A stretch of DNA of 53,419 bases, taken from an uncultured Fretibacterium sp. (GTDB lineage Bacteria; Synergistota; Synergistia; Synergistales; Aminobacteriaceae). Location: positions 1-53,419 of the forward strand of contig CALGGR010000004.1 in NCBI GenBank assembly GCA_937915755.1, in the 5' to 3' direction. Every line of letters begins with the position of its first letter. Positions within the stretch are counted from its first letter, which is position 1. A model generated the notes under the pieces. It worked only from the letters and a program-made list of their open reading frames with translations. It ran no database searches and had not been told where the DNA came from. Positions 50,701 to 53,419 of the stretch are shown here, one piece after another. The position numbers and the translations under genes were made by a program.

Positions 50701-53078
50701 AACAATGGGCATCACACAGGGCAATCGGACTCACTCGCATAAATACTGACCTAAGCGACTACAACATTGATGTCGGTATAAGTGCGCCGAAGAAAGCCGA
50801 GCCTTCAGCAAAACTCCCCGTAACGATAACCCTCAAAGGCTCAAGCGCGATGATCTCGAAGAATGCCGACGTATCAATCGCTCTCGTTGACGACGGTGTA
50901 TTAGGGCTTACTCACTACAAAGTCCCCGACCTCCTTCATCACTTCTGGGGATTGAAGAAACTCAACTCAGAGGGCTACGACATCTATGACCAGTTAATTC
51001 CCGTTGAGGACAGAGCGACGGAGCAGTTACACCCCGGCGGAGATGAGGGAATGGACGCACTAGCACTCGACGGAGACATTCAGCGTTTCAAGATACTCTC
51101 GCTTTTCGAGGGCGTACTCTACCCCGATGAGCGCGGAATACTTCAGACCGAGCTTGAGCTTCCAGAGTTTTCGGGAAGAGGAAGGCTTTTCGTCGTGGCA
51201 GCTTCAGGAAGGAATTTCGGGAGCGCAGAGACGACCGTAGAGATTGCCCGCGACATAGTTACGGAGACAGGATTACCGAGATTCGCGGCACCTGGAGACT
51301 CATTCGCAATCCCTGTGTCGGTCTTCAACACGTCGAACGAGAACCGTGATGTAAGGGTCAACCTTGTACCTGAAGGATTGATGCTCGACAACTCATTCGC
51401 TGACCTCAAGATTCATGCCGGCTCAAAGTCGTCGTTCACGGCACAGGCAAAGGCACTCGGAGGCGCGAACAAGGCGGTGCTTCGTGTTGTAACGTCATGG
51501 ACTGAAGCAGGGGCAGAAAGGTCATTCACTCAGGAAATCGATATGCCCGTGCGTTCAGCATGGCCTGTTGTAACTGTTGGAGGTTCAGGGACTTTCGAGA
51601 ACGGAACAACAAGGCTCGACATTCCGCTTGATGACTTCGACGGTGATATTTCGGGAACACTGACGCTCTCCGACACTCCGGCGGTGAATATCAATAAGGC
51701 TGTGAACTTCCTCAACGCTTACCCATATGGCTGCCTTGAACAGACGATTTCGTCAGCATGGCCGTTCCTGATAGTTCCTGACGCTGTGGCCGAACTTGAC
51801 CCCGCGATAATAACGGACTCGCAGGTTCGTGAACGTGCAGAGGGTGCGATTGCGCGGATACAGTCGATGCAGTTGTACAACGGCTCATTCGCTATGTGGC
51901 CGGGAACTAATCAGCCTTACAATTGGGGAAGCGTATATGCGGCTCATTTCCTTCTCAACGCGAAGAACGCGGGCGTTAATTTCCCTGAAGAAATGCTGAC
52001 GGGTGTCATGAACTGGCTGCGTGAGTTCCTTGCGTCAATGCCTGAGTACAGCTACGACGGAGAAGAGAACGACGACTTGACCGCAAAGGCTTACGCTGTT
52101 TACGTTCTTGCTCTCAGCGGTGAGAAGCCTCTGGGCTGGATTGAGTATCTCCGCGAGAACGAGGCGGGAATGAGGCAGTCGGGACACATCTACCTTGCGG
52201 GCGCACAGGCAATGGTTGACGGAAATTCTGACGCACTCAGAAATCTCAACATCGGCAAGAGTTCGGGGTATTCAGGAATGACGCTTGAGTCAGACGCGAG
52301 GAACACGGCTGTACTTCTCACTATGTGGCTTGACGTTGACCCGCAGGCGGCTGAAGTTACGGAACTCGCGCAGAGGCTTTCGGGAATGAGATGGTACAGC
52401 ACTCAGGACAACTCGGCGGCAATCGTGGCACTTTCCCGTTACAACGTTGAGGCGGCGGGCGCAAAGAGCGATATTACAGCGAACGTGAACACTGAGACCA
52501 GCGACAAGGCTATACTGTCCTACAAGAGCGGCGAAGGTTCAAAGGGCATGAAGATCGACCAGCTTCCTCGCGGGACGAACATTCTCATTGAGGCGAACGG
52601 CAGCGGTCAGGGCTGCTACTCGTGGAGCATAACGGGCAATCCCAAGGCACAGCCCAAACCTGAACGCAGGAACGTCAACATTGAGTGCCTGTATTATGAC
52701 GAGGGCGGAAACATGGTTGATTTCACTCAGCCGATTGAACACGGGAAGATCATCAAGGTTGTACTCGGCGTGAAACCTTCGATGACGGTCAACAATCTTG
52801 CCGTGAGCTACTTGCTTCCTGCCGGGTTCGAGCTTGAGAATCCGAGACTTGATGACGGCCATGACGACGAGGAAAGCTACACGGGCGTTGTGAACGACAT
52901 TCGGGACGACAGGCTTGTGCTTTTCTTCGGGAGGCTTGAGGGCGAGCGTTCATACGGCTTCGAGATGAGGGCTGTAACTCGCGGAACGTTCAAGATGCCG
53001 CAGGTCAGCGCGATGGGAATGTACGATGCTTCCGTGAGGTTCACTGGGAACGTACAGGCAGACGTAACAATAAGATAA
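47724..53078 (+). CDS. bacterial alpha-2-macroglobulin family protein
   Basis: A giant periplasmic protease trap of 1784 residues. A signal peptide (about residues 1-24, ending AMSA) has no lipobox cysteine, unlike the E. coli lipoprotein form. Repeated macroglobulin-type beta domains fill residues 30-1250. The thioester motif is intact as PYGCLEQ with C1337 and Q1340, followed by the alpha/alpha-toroid thioester domain (about 1310-1600) and a C-terminal domain ending VRFTGNVQADVTIR. The bait region cannot be placed by eye. The start is TTG at 47724 behind AAAGGA. In many bacteria the gene is paired with penicillin-binding protein 1C; no pbpC is in the visible flank. Confidence 0.93.
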   Translation: MLKTKRFLLMAVFLMLIPAAAMSAPSRSVSKMPAGVRNFTPTGTVPDNVSFRVVFTNPVVSKAQTGKSITPENPLFPFEVNPPLQLEGRWQNDKTFTARLLSPLRNATTYTASLRDGLKDRRGTSIGPGEFRFQTEGLSPSDIRASMGRDGNAYFTLTFNMRVDPARLEGYMRIINPEGREVPYTINGALPSRTIRASIPVQKTSSRQRYTVKIAAGLKSGEGDLGIDHDISENVILDPALMVQEVRADREKTIRAVLNFGVDPETVRNFVTIEPSVGKVAFESGWNDEILDIRTEDFKPRSRFVITFRKGFPSKGGLVLNEDYSQAVIMPDLDTEITLPSAGAYLAPVNNSLIPVELLNVKKLQLDLWRMYENNIPHVLSEYEYFDKDIAQRVFTKEIPLSLPLNERVRRSIPIDEMASGDRGLFLLTARDSDAEEWEEATQMINLSDLGATVRLWEDAVLVWVNALTSANGVNDATVKIFSARKQLLVEGKTNSGGVFYYERPEGKAWDDDNLPDLAIISKGKELTYVHLTRNLLNREIFDTSGRDWLKSGYDAVIFSPRDIYRTGENASFKLVVRNADITTPEAFPVMFMVRDTLGRKVRQESITLNAKGSAIANLALPGNAITGTWTAYLAIPGNEEKPIASYKFHVEDFAPPRIEVKLNSYRQFLIHGDTFTADIYARWLFGVDGAGLNYKTSWTAKEATFTPTQDRWKGYSFGDPSRKFTALEDEIDEAELDNFGAAKVNLKLSDNWEAPTIINVTLRAEVMEDSGRWVASSITRPYYASPWLLGIAPVTENFSVRQNADFRVVGVTPSEEPANPGELRAELHKITWNYNMVEIDGRKRWQSTEELQKVDEKTLTLRNGIGDVSFTPESYGTYLVRVSDADDNARAVYRFYASDPQNSGSGSQLIDRIEMTPDKDSYRLGDTAHVKIKAPFEGLMLIAVEGAKLISRNVRMIEASEFTFDIPITQAMRPNVWLSAWLVRPVEESDAKQWASHRAIGLTRINTDLSDYNIDVGISAPKKAEPSAKLPVTITLKGSSAMISKNADVSIALVDDGVLGLTHYKVPDLLHHFWGLKKLNSEGYDIYDQLIPVEDRATEQLHPGGDEGMDALALDGDIQRFKILSLFEGVLYPDERGILQTELELPEFSGRGRLFVVAASGRNFGSAETTVEIARDIVTETGLPRFAAPGDSFAIPVSVFNTSNENRDVRVNLVPEGLMLDNSFADLKIHAGSKSSFTAQAKALGGANKAVLRVVTSWTEAGAERSFTQEIDMPVRSAWPVVTVGGSGTFENGTTRLDIPLDDFDGDISGTLTLSDTPAVNINKAVNFLNAYPYGCLEQTISSAWPFLIVPDAVAELDPAIITDSQVRERAEGAIARIQSMQLYNGSFAMWPGTNQPYNWGSVYAAHFLLNAKNAGVNFPEEMLTGVMNWLREFLASMPEYSYDGEENDDLTAKAYAVYVLALSGEKPLGWIEYLRENEAGMRQSGHIYLAGAQAMVDGNSDALRNLNIGKSSGYSGMTLESDARNTAVLLTMWLDVDPQAAEVTELAQRLSGMRWYSTQDNSAAIVALSRYNVEAAGAKSDITANVNTETSDKAILSYKSGEGSKGMKIDQLPRGTNILIEANGSGQGCYSWSITGNPKAQPKPERRNVNIECLYYDEGGNMVDFTQPIEHGKIIKVVLGVKPSMTVNNLAVSYLLPAGFELENPRLDDGHDDEESYTGVVNDIRDDRLVLFFGRLEGERSYGFEMRAVTRGTFKMPQVSAMGMYDASVRFTGNVQADVTIR

Positions 53079-53093
53079 AAAGTAATAGAAATA

Positions 53094-53123
53094 CCCCTCA
53101 GTTGCGCGGCTGAGGGGATTTTT
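53094..53123 (+). terminator. terminator of the alpha-2-macroglobulin gene
   Basis: CCCCTCAG (53094-53101) pairs with CTGAGGGG (53110-53117) and is followed by A and five T. Confidence 0.9.
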
Positions 53124-53142
53124 ATCATAACTTGCAAGAAGA

Positions 53143-53164
53143 CTCCCACCTCTTTAGGTGGGAG
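53143..53164 (+). mobile_element. left-end hairpin of a probable IS200/IS605-group element
   Basis: CTCCCACCT and AGGTGGGAG form a perfect 9-bp stem with the loop CTTT, 40 bases before a TnpB-like start. Subterminal hairpins of this form mark the ends of IS200/IS605 elements, which lack inverted repeats at their tips. The element's far end is outside the window. Confidence 0.65.
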
Positions 53165-53204
53165 ATGAATTGCACTGTATCGTATAATACATTTGGTGCT
53201 GAAT

Positions 53205-53419
53205 ATGACTGATGAACAGAGATTAGAGAAAAACAACCGAATACGCGAGAAGGGGAAAGAGACAAGAGAAAAACGTAAGTCTCAGGTTTGTCGCGTATAC
53301 CGAGTGAAAATCGACTTCTCTCACCTCAATGAAGCTCAGAAAGAACACTTAAAGATGCTCTTCATCGAAGCGAAATGGCTCTACAATGACGCTTTGACTT
53401 TCATGAAAGACCATGACAT
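53205..53419 (+). CDS. TnpB-like RNA-guided nuclease/accessory transposon protein (3' end outside window)
   Basis: Only the first 71 codons are seen. A basic leader rich in K, R and E is followed by QVCRVYRVKIDFSHLNEAQ and AKWLYNDALTFMKD, matching the TnpB N-terminal pattern (R-x-Y-K-V-K-I-x-L, then a short region and C/A-R/K-W-L-Y-N-x-A-L). TnpB proteins are RNA-guided DNA nucleases encoded in IS200/IS605 and IS607 elements. The RuvC residues lie downstream of the window. No tnpA is seen upstream. Confidence 0.75.
   Translation, partial: MTDEQRLEKNNRIREKGKETREKRKSQVCRVYRVKIDFSHLNEAQKEHLKMLFIEAKWLYNDALTFMKDHD

Noticed and set aside
1..53419. CRISPR array, rRNA operon or prophage
   Set aside because: I saw no regularly spaced repeats of 24-40 bases, no rRNA-like sequence and no phage structural genes; all tandem repeats found are short and contiguous.

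Overview
The window most likely comes from a bacterium of the phylum Synergistota, probably a gut or rumen member. The strongest marker is the 923-residue surface protein at 14922-17693. It ends in a run of glycines, a GCN motif, a hydrophobic helix and KKK, which is the layout of the Synergist-CTERM sorting signal. TTG starts with good ribosome-binding sites are common. Genes are tightly packed, and no intergenic gap exceeds 300 bases.

Layout. 1-1998: the 3' part of a class I aminotransferase, then mnmA. 2021-3839: an EcoRI-type restriction endonuclease and its EcoRI-type adenine methyltransferase, followed by a broken copy of the mnmA 3' end (3858-3940). 3952-8288: an NCS2 nucleobase permease with its own promoter, and a two-gene MBOAT/AlgX-like polysaccharide O-acetylation operon whose predicted transcription start lies in a 7-bp tandem repeat. 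8333-10206 (minus): two paralogous coiled-coil envelope proteins and an LprI/DUF1311-like secreted protein. 10304-14880: a secreted nucleoside hydrolase, then asd, hom and lysC (aspartate-family amino acids); the hydrolase and asd share a duplicated promoter-start segment. 14922-18648 (minus): the Synergist-CTERM protein, nnrE and a tRNA with CAT anticodon. 18762-25252: secA, a DUF3857-like lipoprotein, argS and an FtsB/DivIC-like protein. 25525-27917 (minus): SDR dehydrogenase, sugar O-acetyltransferase and aldo/keto reductase, divergent from a LysR regulator. 28923-33037: folK (minus), then a trehalose PTS permease and trehalose-6-phosphate hydrolase. 33083-37076: uvrA divergent from a TerA/TerD-like gene. 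37119-38167 (minus): DUF3793 protein and flavodoxin. 38385-42217: ileS and pfkA, convergent. 42370-46708: rpsO, rpmE, thyX, yqhQ-like, prfA, prmC and a prepilin-like small protein. 46705-47616 (minus): cheV. 47724-53078: a large bacterial alpha-2-macroglobulin with an intact thioester motif. 53143-end: a hairpin and the start of a TnpB-like gene.

Most genes are housekeeping. The accessory signals are (1) the EcoRI-type island with a degraded duplicate of the flanking gene end, (2) a 64-bp duplication that gives a nucleoside hydrolase the same start region as asd, (3) the tandem repeat over a predicted transcription start, and (4) the coiled-coil gene pair with in-frame DNA repeats. Together they suggest a chromosome that acquires and re-wires genes through local duplications. 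I found no CRISPR array, rRNA gene or complete prophage. I did not recognise a wholly new multi-gene system; the coiled-coil/LprI-like cluster is the best candidate for uncharacterised biology.
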